Positions 1-8,342 of a stretch of DNA of 45,799 nt are shown here, piece by piece. The DNA is taken from the NCBI GenBank assembly GCA_016793165.1, contig JAEULA010000107.1, positions 1 through 45,799 of the forward strand, written 5' to 3'. The notes beneath the pieces are model-generated. The model searched no databases and had not been told where the DNA came from. It saw only the letters and a list, made by a program, of their open reading frames with translations. Made by a program: the position numbers and the translations under genes. Each line of letters begins with the position of its first letter. Position 1 is the stretch's first letter. Source of the stretch: Alphaproteobacteria bacterium (GTDB lineage Bacteria > Pseudomonadota > Alphaproteobacteria > CACIAM-22H2).

Positions 1-139
1 AGGCCATGAACGTCGCCCCGCCAGTCTCCGCAAGAACCTTCGTGATCGCGGCCGTCAGCGACGTCTTCCCATGGTCGACGTGCCCGATCGTCCCGATGTT
101 GCAGTGCGGCTTGTTCCGCTCGAATTTCGCTTTCGACAT
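1..139 (-). CDS. tuf: Elongation factor Tu, N-terminal part (runs off the window)
   Basis: Only the first 46 codons are present; the gene continues past the left edge. The start MSKAKFERNKPHCNIGTIGH is the typical EF-Tu opening and is followed by the G1/P-loop GHVDHGKTSLTAAIT (about residues 19-33), which binds GTP phosphates. EF-Tu delivers aminoacyl-tRNA to the ribosome. It lies downstream of tRNA-Tyr and tRNA-Gly on the same strand, the arrangement known from bacterial tufB-type loci, so co-transcription with the tRNAs is likely. The leader between tRNA-Gly and the ATG carries short tandem repeats. The identity is very safe; which tuf copy this is cannot be told. Confidence 0.96.
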   Translation of the reverse strand, partial: MSKAKFERNKPHCNIGTIGHVDHGKTSLTAAITKVLAETGGATFMA

Positions 140-202
140 GGCCTTGTCTTTCTTTCCTGCCTCTTGATCCTGACTTCACTCTGGGCTTGCGCCCGGCTCA
201 TC

Positions 203-298
203 TTCCCGAAGCATCTCGTTCCCGAAGCATCTCGTCCCGACGCCGCGAACATTGACGCTGCGGCGACCGACGCCGCGAACATGGACGCCGCCGCGAAC
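203..298. repeat. Short tandem repeats between tRNA-Gly and tuf
   Basis: Positions 203-218 and 219-234 are a perfect head-to-tail duplication of TTCCCGAAGCATCTCG. From 239 to 298 there are four imperfect 15-bp units built on GACGCCGCGAACATG, giving a 30-bp higher-order period (239-268 and 269-298). They fill the untranslated spacer of the presumed tRNA-Tyr / tRNA-Gly / tuf transcript. No function can be assigned; replication slippage is a sufficient explanation. Confidence 0.8.
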
Positions 299-299
299 A

Positions 300-373
<74 letters not shown>

Positions 374-521
374 TAGATTCCGTTCCCGTCTCCTTCGCCG
401 CCTTCACGCCCGCGCCGCCGAAACTACCCGATCGGGTCGACGCCGCCGCAGGCCCGGTCGATCTGCCACTCCGTCACTCGAACTTCCGCCCCGGCAACGC
501 CGCGTACCGCCGACAGGCAAC

Positions 522-607
<86 letters not shown>

Positions 608-642
608 GTCCGTTGCACTCGACCCGCCACGGCGGGGCGCGA

Positions 643-670
643 GTTATGTGATTGATCTGCCCTGTGTCAA
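643..670 (-). promoter_or_regulatory. Sigma-70-type promoter of the tRNA-Tyr/tRNA-Gly/tuf array
   Basis: On the reverse strand a perfect TTGACA (665-670) is followed after 16 bp by CATAAC (643-648; 4 of 6 matches to TATAAT). The sequence after it is extremely G+C-rich, like the discriminators of stringently controlled stable-RNA promoters. The expected start would be about 30 nt before the mature tRNA-Tyr 5' end. The same 171-bp gap must also hold the divergent rlmB promoter, which I could not place. Confidence 0.6.
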
Positions 671-778
671 CGACGATCCGTTTGTTCAAAACGAGCAACT
701 CCACACGCCGTGGCGTCGCCGCGCGGCGGTGGAGCTGCTTGCTAACTGAAAGAGGCGCGGATACTAGGGGGCACTCTC

Positions 779-1666
779 ATGAAGCGCAAGCATCCGCCAC
801 GTCCCCATCGCCCGTCGGACCGTCCCCACCCGGAGCGCCCGCCGCGCCGCGAGGGACAGGCCCCGAGGCCCCCCGCTCCTCGCCGGTCGGGACCCACGCC
901 GGAGAGGGATCTTCAAATCGGATCAGATGCTTGGATCTATGGGATCCATGCGGCACTGGCGGCGATCGGCAACCCCGACCGGACGATCCGGCAAATCATC
1001 ATCGCCCAGGAGAGCGTCCAGGAGCTTGCCCCCAAGGTCGCCGCGGCCCGCGCCAGCCGCGCCACCGCATGCCCCGATGCCACCCGGCTCCCGCGAGCCG
1101 AGATCGACCGGGCCCTGCCCCGGGCCGCCGTTCATCAGGGAATCGCCGTGGCGGCCGCAGAACTGCCTGCGCTCGACATGGACGACCTGATTCGCTCCGT
1201 CGACGGCCGGTCGACGACCCGGATCCTGGTCCTCGACCAGGTCACCGATCCCCACAATGTGGGGGCCATCCTGCGCTCGGCGGCCGCGTTCGGCGTGGCC
1301 GGGGTCGTGCTGCCCGAGCGCAATGCCCCCGGTGCCAGCGCGGTGATGGCAAAGGCGGCATCGGGCGCGATGGAGCGGGTGCCGTTGATCCGGGTCGTCA
1401 ATTTGGCTCGCGCCCTCGACCAGCTGAAGGCGGCCAACATCTGGTGCATCGGGCTCGACGGCGACGCCCCCCAGACAGTCGGCGACAGCGACCTGACCGG
1501 GCGCATCGCGCTCGTCCTCGGCGCGGAGGGCGAGGGTCTCCGGCGACTGACCCGCGAACGATGCGACGCCTTGGTCCGCATTCCGATCGCCCAGACCGCG
1601 GTCGAGAGCCTGAACGTCTCGAACGCGGCGGCGATCGCGCTCTACGAACTCGCCAGGCGCGGGTGA
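779..1666 (+). CDS. rlmB: 23S rRNA (guanosine-2'-O-)-methyltransferase RlmB (SpoU family)
   Basis: RlmB methylates the 2'-OH of a conserved guanosine (G2251 in E. coli) in the 23S rRNA P-loop, using S-adenosylmethionine. A basic, proline-rich tail of about 45 residues precedes the small substrate-binding domain (about 50-125, starting WIYGIHAALAAI). The SpoU knot domain (about 145-290) shows all three family motifs: DQVTDPHNVGAILRSAAAFG, LVLGAEGEGLR and IPIAQTAVESLNVSNAAAIA. At 295 residues it is slightly longer than E. coli RlmB because of the N-terminal tail. The ATG follows AGGGGGC. The gene diverges from the tRNA-tuf array and converges on the next gene, 13 bp away. Confidence 0.93.
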   Translation: MKRKHPPRPHRPSDRPHPERPPRREGQAPRPPAPRRSGPTPERDLQIGSDAWIYGIHAALAAIGNPDRTIRQIIIAQESVQELAPKVAAARASRATACPDATRLPRAEIDRALPRAAVHQGIAVAAAELPALDMDDLIRSVDGRSTTRILVLDQVTDPHNVGAILRSAAAFGVAGVVLPERNAPGASAVMAKAASGAMERVPLIRVVNLARALDQLKAANIWCIGLDGDAPQTVGDSDLTGRIALVLGAEGEGLRRLTRERCDALVRIPIAQTAVESLNVSNAAAIALYELARRG

Positions 1667-1679
1667 CCGCGTCGCCGGA

Positions 1680-2984
1680 TCAGGCCGATATCTCGCGCCG
1701 GTCGGCGCGACGGTAGCTCCACAAGGCGAGGCGCGGCGCGACGAAGTTCACGATCCCGTGGAGCTTGATGGTGTTCAGCGGCGTCAGCGGCATGGTCAGC
1801 TCCCGCGGGTCGTCGCCGGCGGCGAGCCGAGCGAGCTCTCGCCCCATCGCGAAGGACAGTGCCACGCCGCGACCGTTGCAGCCGATCCATGCGTAGACGC
1901 CGTCGCCGAGCTGGTGGACGTGCGGAAAGAAGTCGCGCGTCATCGCGAGCTTGCCGCTCCACACGAAGTCGAAGCGCAGCCGCGACAATTGCGGGAACCA
2001 GGCCATCAGGCGATCGCCGACGCGCTCGCGCAGATTCGCCTCGGCGCCGATCTGCCATGTCGAGGCGCCACCGGTGACCAGCCGGTTCGCGGCGTCGTAT
2101 CTAAAGAACCCGAGTTCCCCACGCGTGTCGGAAACCGCTTGGCGTCCAGGCACGATGCTCGCTCGCACCGAGTCGGCGATCGGGGCGGTCGCCAGCTGCC
2201 ACGAGTTCGCGGTGACGATCGTCTTGCGCAGGCCCGGCCAGAGGTCGTCGGTGTACGCATTGGTCGCGAGGATGACTCGCGACGCCATCACACGGCCGCT
2301 GGGCGTCGTCAGTTCCCAGCGGTCGCCGTTCATCTGCATCGCGCGCGCCGGCGTGCGGGTCAGCACCAGCACTCCGGCGCGCTGCGCCGCATCGGCCAAG
2401 CCGCGGGCGAGCGACAGCGGGTTTACGTGGCCGCCGGTGCGATTGCCCCAGCCGCCGAAATAGGCCTTCGAGCCGAGCAGTTCGGCGATGCGCGCACGAT
2501 CGTAGAATTCGACCGGGGCCCCGTGAGCGGCCCAGGCATCGGAGCGGCGGCGCGCCAGGCCGACGCGGCCCGGCGAGTGCGCCGGCTGGATCCAACCGGT
2601 CTGCTCCGCATCGCAGGGTATTCCGAGCGATCGTATCGTTCCGAACACGAGTTCCGCGCTGTCGCGCACCATCGCGATGATCCGCTCGCCGTGGTCGGTG
2701 CCGAAGCGTGCGATGATGTCGGCAGGATCCTTCTTCGACAGCGTCGGGATGATCTGGCCGTTGTTGCGGCCCGACGCGCCCCAGCCGATGTCGTTGGCCT
2801 CGAGGACCGCGACGCTGAGGCCTCGATCGCGCGCGAACAGCGCCGCCGACAGGCCCGAGAAGCCGCCGCCGATGATGGCGAGATCGACTTCGCGCCGTCC
2901 CTCCAGCCGATCGAGACGAGGCGCCGGAATGGCGGTCTCGGCCCAAAGGCTTGCCGGGAGATTCGGATCGATCGGCAGACGCAT
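1680..2984 (-). CDS. FAD-dependent amine oxidoreductase (DAO superfamily, PuuB-like)
   Basis: 434 residues. The N-terminus has the ADP-binding motif VDLAIIGGGFSGLSAAL (about 30-46), followed by an acidic strand end (VLEAND) and GWGASGRNNGQI, a signature of the DadA/DAO group and especially of gamma-glutamylputrescine oxidase (PuuB) and its relatives. The C-terminus has the usual second FAD contact GCNGRGVALSFAMGRELA. Family members oxidise a secondary or primary amine and release H2O2 or pass electrons on. I chose the ATG at MRLPIDPNLP because the 59 codons upstream do not look like family sequence. No puuA, puuC or puuD neighbour is present, so the substrate (gamma-glutamylputrescine, a glycine derivative or another amine) is open. 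Confidence 0.82.
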   Translation of the reverse strand: MRLPIDPNLPASLWAETAIPAPRLDRLEGRREVDLAIIGGGFSGLSAALFARDRGLSVAVLEANDIGWGASGRNNGQIIPTLSKKDPADIIARFGTDHGERIIAMVRDSAELVFGTIRSLGIPCDAEQTGWIQPAHSPGRVGLARRRSDAWAAHGAPVEFYDRARIAELLGSKAYFGGWGNRTGGHVNPLSLARGLADAAQRAGVLVLTRTPARAMQMNGDRWELTTPSGRVMASRVILATNAYTDDLWPGLRKTIVTANSWQLATAPIADSVRASIVPGRQAVSDTRGELGFFRYDAANRLVTGGASTWQIGAEANLRERVGDRLMAWFPQLSRLRFDFVWSGKLAMTRDFFPHVHQLGDGVYAWIGCNGRGVALSFAMGRELARLAAGDDPRELTMPLTPLNTIKLHGIVNFVAPRLALWSYRRADRREISA

Positions 2985-3246
2985 GAAATTCGCCGAAATG
3001 CAGGAGGGGCGGAGAACATCACTCCGACCGCGATGCGATACAAGCGTCGCGGCCGGGCTTAATCCCGGCTTAGTCCAATGTTCCAGGTATCGTTGAATTT
3101 CCGTGGCAGCATCTCCCGCGGATGCGGTGTTCGCGTCCCGCGCCCGTCGACGACACGACATGCTTTATGAACGAGGGCGGCGTCGGCGGACGGTTGAGAA
3201 TGGGCGCCAAACCCTGTACGCAACCGACCCTCCGCGGTCGGACGGG

Positions 3247-3321
3247 GCCGGGTTAGCTCAGCGGCAGAGCAGCGGTTTTGTAAACCGAAGGTCGGGGGTT
3301 CAATCCCCTCACCCGGCACCA
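3247..3321 (+). tRNA. tRNA-Thr (anticodon TGT)
   Basis: 75 nt. Acceptor GCCGGGT/ACCCGGC, D-arm TAGCTCAGCGGCAGAGC, anticodon stem-loop CGGTTTTGTAAACCG with TGT, T-arm GGGGGTTCAATCCCC, discriminator A and encoded CCA (3319-3321). It stands alone in the gap between two minus-strand protein genes. A possible -35 (TTGAGA, 3194-3199) lies about 50 nt upstream, without a good -10. The remaining gap sequence (2985-3246) shows no gene. Confidence 0.97.
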
Positions 3322-3385
3322 CGCGGCGATCCCGTCACCTCCGGTCGCCGGTTCGCGGCCGCGCACGCGGCACGGCGGCACCCGC

Positions 3386-4534
3386 TCAGACGCGGACCGG
3401 CAGCGGCCCGACGCGCGGTCGGGCCGTCGAGGCGCGCACGACGAGTTCGTGGGGCACCACCGTCACGCTCGGCACCGCGCGGCCGGCGATCAGACCCAGC
3501 AGCGTCTCCGCCGACTTCAGGCCCATGTCCGCGGTCGATACCGAGACCGTCGTCAGGCCGATCTCCATCTGGGCCGCGAGGTCGAGGCCGTCGAAGCCCG
3601 TGATCGAGAGATCCTCGGGCACGCGCAATCCGATCGCGCGCGCCTCGACGATGGCGCCGATCGCCAGGATGTCGTTGCCGCAAACGATCGCGGTCGCGTC
3701 GGGATGAGCGGAGAGCACCGCACGCAGCCCCTGCCGGCCCGCGGCGACCGAGTAGTGGCGCTCGACCACCGCCTGCGGCGGAAGCGAAAGTCCTCGCGCC
3801 GTCATCGTCGAGCGCACGCTCTCGATCCGCAACGCGGCGCGGTCGTTGAGCGACGCCGGCGCATCGATCACGCCGATAACGCGGTGGCCCAGATCGAGCA
3901 GGTAGCGCGTCACGAGCTCGGCGCCGCCGCGGTTGTCGTCGCCGACACAGAACCGCCCCGGCGCCGCGGTCACGATATTCGTCACGACATGCGGGATGCG
4001 CGTGCTCTCGAGCAGGGCGAAGAGCTCGGGATCGCGCCGCTCGCCGACCAGGATCATGCCGTCGACGCCTGCGGCGACGAGCGCGCGGATCTCGGACGCC
4101 TCGAGCGCGGGATCGAACTCGTCGAAGGAGACCAGCAGACCGTAGCCGTCGACCCTTAGGCGGCGGGTGATCGATTCGACGAAGCGCGCGAAGATCGTGT
4201 TGTCGACCGTCGGAATCACGGCGCCGATACGCATGGTTCGACGGCGCGCAAGTGCGCGCGCCGCCGGGTTGGGCACGTAGCGCAGCTCCTTGGCGGCATC
4301 GATCACGCGCTGGCGCAGCGGCGGCCGCACGAGCTCGGGCTGGTTCATCACGCGAGAGGCCGTCGCCATCGACACGCCCGCCTTCTGGGCGACATCACGG
4401 AGGCTGACGGGAACGCGACGACGATCGCTGCTGCGAGGCTGCCCGGATTGATCCGGGACGTTGCTTTGGTGCTCGCTGATCGTCCCCTCCTCGCCGCCCC
4501 CGCCGATGCGACGCCTCCACCACATAAACGACAT
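3386..4534 (-). CDS. LacI/GalR-family transcriptional repressor
   Basis: The N-terminal helix-turn-helix reads VSLRDVAQKAGVSMATASRV (about 43-62), and the hinge helix region follows (PNPAARALARRRTMRIGAVI). The rest is a periplasmic-binding-protein-like sensor domain ending with the typical DLSITGFDGLDLA and TTVSVSTADMGLKSAE stretches. Such regulators usually bind a sugar or sugar acid and control a nearby catabolic operon; no operator was recognised. The start is uncertain: the only in-frame ATGs are at 4534 and 4525, giving an unusually long 42-residue tail before the HTH. A strong GAGGAGGGG lies within that tail. Its target may be the sugar-acid genes elsewhere in the window; this is inference. 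Confidence 0.88.
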   Translation of the reverse strand: MSFMWWRRRIGGGGEEGTISEHQSNVPDQSGQPRSSDRRRVPVSLRDVAQKAGVSMATASRVMNQPELVRPPLRQRVIDAAKELRYVPNPAARALARRRTMRIGAVIPTVDNTIFARFVESITRRLRVDGYGLLVSFDEFDPALEASEIRALVAAGVDGMILVGERRDPELFALLESTRIPHVVTNIVTAAPGRFCVGDDNRGGAELVTRYLLDLGHRVIGVIDAPASLNDRAALRIESVRSTMTARGLSLPPQAVVERHYSVAAGRQGLRAVLSAHPDATAIVCGNDILAIGAIVEARAIGLRVPEDLSITGFDGLDLAAQMEIGLTTVSVSTADMGLKSAETLLGLIAGRAVPSVTVVPHELVVRASTARPRVGPLPVRV

Positions 4535-4675
4535 CCATCAGGATGGCGCAACGTCGCTGCCATCAACCGTATGGCTGACGAACGATCGAAATAGTCTTTC
4601 TGAAACAACGAATAAGCGGCCGTCGAACCCCGCCCGATTCGCAGCCGAGCGGCGCCGGCATGGGGCAGCGACCGG

Positions 4676-4912
4676 CTATTTCTTCTTGTTTTTTTCGGCC
4701 GACGGAGGAACGAAGACGGCACCGGTCAGGGGCACGCCGGGACCGGCGTGCATCACACGCGGATTGGCTTGGTTGATCTTCTCGGCCTCCGGGTGGGCAC
4801 GATCGGCATTGCGCTGCGGCGGCGGATCGGCAGCGCGGCTTGGCCCCGCTGCGAGAAGAGCGACGCCCATCGCGAGCGCCGCAAGTCCGCGAATTGCAAC
4901 TTGCCGTGGCAT
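4676..4912 (-). CDS. Small secreted or periplasmic protein of unknown function
   Basis: 78 residues from the chosen ATG. The N-terminus MPRQVAIRGLAALAMGVALL has a basic start and a hydrophobic core, and AGPSRAA offers a signal peptidase I site after about residue 28. The mature part is short, proline- and charge-rich and ends in a lysine tail (EKNKKK). I recognise no domain. A GTG six codons upstream (4930) is an alternative start. It is co-directional with, and upstream of, the LacI-type repressor gene. The 141-bp gap between the two is markedly less GC-rich than its surroundings and probably holds the repressor promoter. Confidence 0.55.
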   Translation of the reverse strand: MPRQVAIRGLAALAMGVALLAAGPSRAADPPPQRNADRAHPEAEKINQANPRVMHAGPGVPLTGAVFVPPSAEKNKKK

Positions 4913-5031
4913 GACTTCAGGATAGTCCACAGGCCCTTAAGCGTTTGTTGCCGAAACCCGGTGCCGAATCCTTCGTGCCGCCTGAAAGCTGCGTGATAGC
5001 GTACGTGCAACAACCGTTTGTCGGGAACGCC

Positions 5032-5646
5032 TTGGACCTCGCATCCATCCAGAACTTGGTCGCCGAATACGGCACGTGGATTTACGTCGGGATCTTCGTC
5101 TGGACGTTCTTCGAGGGCGAAACCTTCGTCATTTTCATGGGCATGGCCGCCCATCACGGGCTGCTGAGCTGGACGGCGGTGTTCTTCTGCGCCTGGATCG
5201 GCTCGTTCTGCGGCGACCAATGCTGGTTCTGGATCGGTCGCCGCTGGGGCCCGCTGCTGCTGGAGCGCTATCCGCGCTGGCAGCCGGGCGTCGAGTCGGC
5301 GCTGGACCTGCTCAAGCGCTACGACACGTGGTTCATCCTCTCGTTCCGCTTCATCTACGGCGTGCGCAACATCGCGTCGTTCGCGATGGGGACGAGCGGC
5401 GTCCACCCTCTCCGCTTCGCCCTGCTCAACTTCTCCGCCGCGCTCGTCTGGGCGCTCAGCTTCGCGGGTTTCGGCTACGTCTTCGGCAAGGCGCTCGAAC
5501 GGATGATCGGCGATATCGTTCTCGCCTTCGGCCTGACGATGTTGACGATGTTCGCGCTCGTCATCGTCGGCTCCGTGATCGCGCGCCGCCGGCGGCAGTC
5601 GCCGCGCACGCCGCCCGGGGTCGCCAACGAGACCCGCTCATCCTGA
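5032..5646 (+). CDS. DedA / SNARE-associated family membrane protein
   Basis: DedA-family proteins are inner-membrane proteins implicated in lipid carrier recycling and envelope homeostasis. The family signature is clear: YGTWIYVGIFVWTFFEGETF with the conserved E of FEGE, then GSFCGDQCWFWIGRRWG, and RFIYGVRNIASFAMGTSGV with the conserved arginines. Three further hydrophobic segments follow, and the protein ends in a basic cytoplasmic tail. I chose the TTG at 5032 (204 residues, usual for the family). GTG at 4993 or 5005 and TTG at 4945 are in-frame alternatives. The end overlaps the converging EamA gene by 9 bp. Confidence 0.85.
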   Translation: MDLASIQNLVAEYGTWIYVGIFVWTFFEGETFVIFMGMAAHHGLLSWTAVFFCAWIGSFCGDQCWFWIGRRWGPLLLERYPRWQPGVESALDLLKRYDTWFILSFRFIYGVRNIASFAMGTSGVHPLRFALLNFSAALVWALSFAGFGYVFGKALERMIGDIVLAFGLTMLTMFALVIVGSVIARRRRQSPRTPPGVANETRSS

Positions 5647-6576
5647 AGCGCTGCGACCGGGACCCGGCCACGGCAGCCGCGGACCGAGCACGATCGCGAG
5701 CGACGCGACGATCAGCAACAGGGAGCCGATCTCCATCGGCCCGACCGGCTCGTCCAGCAGCATCGCCGAGCTGAACACCCCGACGACGGGAATCATCAGC
5801 GTGCCGATCGCGGCGACGGATGCGGGAAACACGGCCAGGATCCGCACCCAGCCCCAATGGCAGAAGATCATCGGGATCGTGGCCGAGTAGATCAGCCCGC
5901 TCAGGCCGCGCCAGCTCGGCGCGGCAACAGCGTCGCGCAACGGCGACAGGCCGTCGACCATCGCCCAGCCGACCAGGATCGGCACGCCACCGATCACCAG
6001 CTGCCAGGCCGTCAACGCAAAGGCCTGGGTCGACCAGCGATGGCGCTTCACGGTCAGCGACCCGGCCGCCCATGACACCGCGGCGCCGAACATGAGCAAT
6101 GCGCCCACCGGCGCCTGCTCGAGCGCGCGGACTTCGCCGCCGAGCAGCAGCGCCAGACCGGCGATTCCCAGCGCGAGCCCGACCAGCTTCACCCGCGTCA
6201 GGCCCTCGCCGAGCAGCGGCACGGCGAGAATCGTCGCCCAGAGCGGCATCGTGAAGGCGATGATCGCGGCGCGGCCCGACGCCATCATCGTGAGGCCGAA
6301 GGCGGACAGGAGATGCCAGCAGGTGGTGTTGAAGAACGATGCGACGACCATCGCTCGACCGTCGCCGCGCGCGATGCCGAGGCGCTGGCCCGCAAGCCAG
6401 CCGCAGAGAAACAGGCCGGCCGGCCCGACGACGATGCACAGGGCGCGGAAGCTCCACGGCCGGAACTCCGCGAGTCCCCACTTCATGAATGGCCAGTTGA
6501 TGCCCCAGAAGACCGTCAGCAGGGCGAGCAGGACGAATCCGGAGCGCGGCAGGGCCGTCGAGGCGTCGCGGTTCAC
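5638..6576 (-). CDS. EamA/DMT-superfamily exporter
   Basis: 312 residues with about ten hydrophobic segments forming two EamA repeats. The first opens with GFVLLALLTVFWGINWPFMK, the classic WGxNWPxxK start of EamA domains; the second opens at GALLMFGAAVSWAAGSLTVK. Members of this family export amino acids or other small metabolites. The start is GTG, overlapping the stop codon of the upstream TusA-like gene (GTGA), so the two are translationally coupled. The substrate is unknown. Coupling to a sulfur-carrier protein is suggestive of a thiol compound, but this is only inference. Confidence 0.85.
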   Translation of the reverse strand: MNRDASTALPRSGFVLLALLTVFWGINWPFMKWGLAEFRPWSFRALCIVVGPAGLFLCGWLAGQRLGIARGDGRAMVVASFFNTTCWHLLSAFGLTMMASGRAAIIAFTMPLWATILAVPLLGEGLTRVKLVGLALGIAGLALLLGGEVRALEQAPVGALLMFGAAVSWAAGSLTVKRHRWSTQAFALTAWQLVIGGVPILVGWAMVDGLSPLRDAVAAPSWRGLSGLIYSATIPMIFCHWGWVRILAVFPASVAAIGTLMIPVVGVFSSAMLLDEPVGPMEIGSLLLIVASLAIVLGPRLPWPGPGRSASG

Positions 6577-6797
6577 GCGCGACGCCGGATCTCGATCGTG
6601 AACACGTCGGCATCCTGCGTGGTGCTGAGCAACTCGTGTCCCTGCGCCTCGCAGAACGATGCCAGATCCCGTGGCGCTCCCGGATCGGTTGCGAGGATCC
6701 GGAGGATCTCGCCCGGGGGCAGGTCGCGCATGCGCTTCTGGACCCGCAGCACCGGCAGCGGGCACTTCAGACCCGTGACGTCGAGGATTGTTGCCAT
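6573..6797 (-). CDS. TusA-like sulfurtransferase / sulfur carrier
   Basis: 74 residues, the normal size for the family. It contains the TusA signature LDVTGLKCPLPVLRVQKRM, with the catalytic cysteine at position 12 in the CPxP motif that carries the persulfide. The next conserved stretch, ILATDPGAPRDLASFCEAQG, matches the family helix. TusA-like proteins pass sulfur for tRNA thiolation, molybdenum cofactor synthesis or sulfur metabolism. The ATG is preceded at about 10 nt by AGAGG. The downstream EamA gene overlaps by 4 bp. Whether this is the tRNA-thiolation TusA or a paralogue cannot be settled here, so no symbol is given. Confidence 0.88.
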   Translation of the reverse strand: MATILDVTGLKCPLPVLRVQKRMRDLPPGEILRILATDPGAPRDLASFCEAQGHELLSTTQDADVFTIEIRRRA

Positions 6798-7128
6798 CGT
6801 CGGGGAGCCTCTTTGCTTCGACCTCGGGGGGCGCACCGTCGCAATGGCACGGCCCGGCACCCGCGACCTATAAACCACGGCCCGCACGCCGGCGAGCCTG
6901 TCGGCCGCGACGATGACGACGAGGAGGAGCGCCAAGTGCAGCGCAAGCCGGTGAGCGATCGGCGCGACGCAGTCGCCGGCCGCGCGGCCGTGGGATCCGG
7001 CGGAGTCGGCGGGACGACCGTGCGCCGTCGCGCCGGCCGTCGTCGCGGGCGACCGGATCGGGAGCGCGGCCGGCCGGCTTTCGGCCAGGGCAGCCCTCGC
7101 GCCGCTCGGGCAATGGAGCGCCGGCGTC
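6798..7128. other. Intergenic region between divergent genes, no gene seen
   Basis: 331 bp separate the tusA-like gene (minus) from the lipoprotein gene (plus). Open frames exist on both strands, but they look like by-products of high GC and show no start signal or family resemblance. The region should contain both promoters; I could not identify convincing -35/-10 elements. Confidence 0.5.
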
Positions 7129-8271
7129 ATGCGTGATTGTCGGCTCGTGCTCTTGCTGGCCGCGCTGCTCGCGCTCGACGCCTGCACCCCGCGCGAGACG
7201 AATTTCTCGCAGGTTCCCGGGTTCGCGGCGCATTTCGCGCGCAATCCGCCGCGCAGCGCCGCCGCATCGCCCGCCGACCGCGCGCTCCTCGCCCGCCACG
7301 CGCCGCGCTTCATGCTGCCCGAGGGACATCCGGGCCTGATCGGCTTCTACGAGGACTATGTCGCGCAGGGACGCCTGATCGCCGCCGATGGCAGCGAAAT
7401 CGCGCGCAATCCGACTCGCACGCAGCTGAATGCCGTGCGCGACGATCCACGCGTCGAATTCGTGCACGAGCCGGCGGGCCCCAGCGCGACGCCCGTCGTG
7501 CTGGCGCGAATCGAGCGCGCCACCGGCCCCGACGGCGGCGCACGCCCGTGGAGCTTCATGACCTACAGCGCCGTCTTCCGCAGCTCGGGGCTGCCCGCGG
7601 CGATGCCATGGTGGGAGTCCCTCGTCCTCGGCGCGATCGGCGATCTCGAGGACTGGCATCAGCTCGACCACTACACCGCCGCCACCGTCGTCCTCGATCC
7701 GGACGAACGACCCGTCGCCCTCGCGATGCAGCAGCACAACGGCCGCCGGACCTATCTCGTCGGCCGCGACGTCGCGTTGCCGCCCGACGGTCGCCTCGTC
7801 GTCGACGTCGCGGTCCGGTCGAACGAGCTCTATGCGCACCGGCCGGGTCGCCATGTGCGCCGCGCGGTGCGCCTCCAGGATGCCGCCGCGATGCGTTACC
7901 TCGTCACGGGCAGGAGCCGCCCGCTGATGTCGACCGACGACATCACCGATCCGAGGCACGAGGCGGCCTACCGCATCGACTTCCTGCCACCCGACGACGC
8001 CTTCTACGTCTTCAAGGGTTTCCTCGGCGAGCGTCGGCGGCTGCCCGGACGCAGCGGCCCACCGGGGGCCGATTACAACATCCAGCCCGCTGCGAAGGGG
8101 CCCGTCACGGAGATGCTGGCCGGTTACTGGCGCGAGGGTGATGCCGAGACCCTCGCCGCGGTCGCTTCGGCCGCGGGTGACGGGGTCTTCGCGCTGCGCT
8201 TCGCCGAGGCCCGCCGCGCCGCATTTCTGCGCGACGTCGACTGCGTGCGGCGCGCGCGCTCGGCCTGCTGA
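7129..8271 (+). CDS. Predicted lipoprotein of unknown function
   Basis: 380 residues. The N-terminus MRDCRLVLLLAALLALDACT has a short positive start, a hydrophobic core and a cysteine at position 19 that could be lipidated. The lipobox LDAC is imperfect because Asp at -2 is unusual. The mature protein has no domain I recognise. Notable stretches are WSFMTYSAVFRSSGLP, DWHQLDHYTAATVVLDPD and ALAMQQHNGRRTYLVGRD, and the even charge distribution suggests a globular periplasmic protein. It stands 71 bp upstream of an SDR gene on the same strand. Confidence 0.7.
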   Translation: MRDCRLVLLLAALLALDACTPRETNFSQVPGFAAHFARNPPRSAAASPADRALLARHAPRFMLPEGHPGLIGFYEDYVAQGRLIAADGSEIARNPTRTQLNAVRDDPRVEFVHEPAGPSATPVVLARIERATGPDGGARPWSFMTYSAVFRSSGLPAAMPWWESLVLGAIGDLEDWHQLDHYTAATVVLDPDERPVALAMQQHNGRRTYLVGRDVALPPDGRLVVDVAVRSNELYAHRPGRHVRRAVRLQDAAAMRYLVTGRSRPLMSTDDITDPRHEAAYRIDFLPPDDAFYVFKGFLGERRRLPGRSGPPGADYNIQPAAKGPVTEMLAGYWREGDAETLAAVASAAGDGVFALRFAEARRAAFLRDVDCVRRARSAC

Positions 8272-8342
8272 CGTCGCCCTTGCCCTCGCCGCAGCCTGTT
8301 CCCACAATCCCGCCGTCATTGAATCGTCGCTCGGAGCCACGG

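Noticed and set aside
3059..3073. CtrA-like TTAATCCCGGCTTAG upstream of the FAD oxidoreductase
   Set aside because: One mismatch in the second half-site and no symmetry; a half-match like this can occur by chance. A similar near-match at 34673-34687 was set aside for the same reason.
3059..3322. Small minus-strand frame across the tRNA-Thr gene
   Set aside because: Its start region is simply the reverse of the tRNA (a common false ORF of the GEGIEPPTFGL kind).
6868..8340. 490-codon minus-strand frame opposite the lipoprotein gene
   Set aside because: The plus-strand frame has a signal sequence, ordinary protein composition and a plausible lipobox; the minus-strand one is a compositional shadow.
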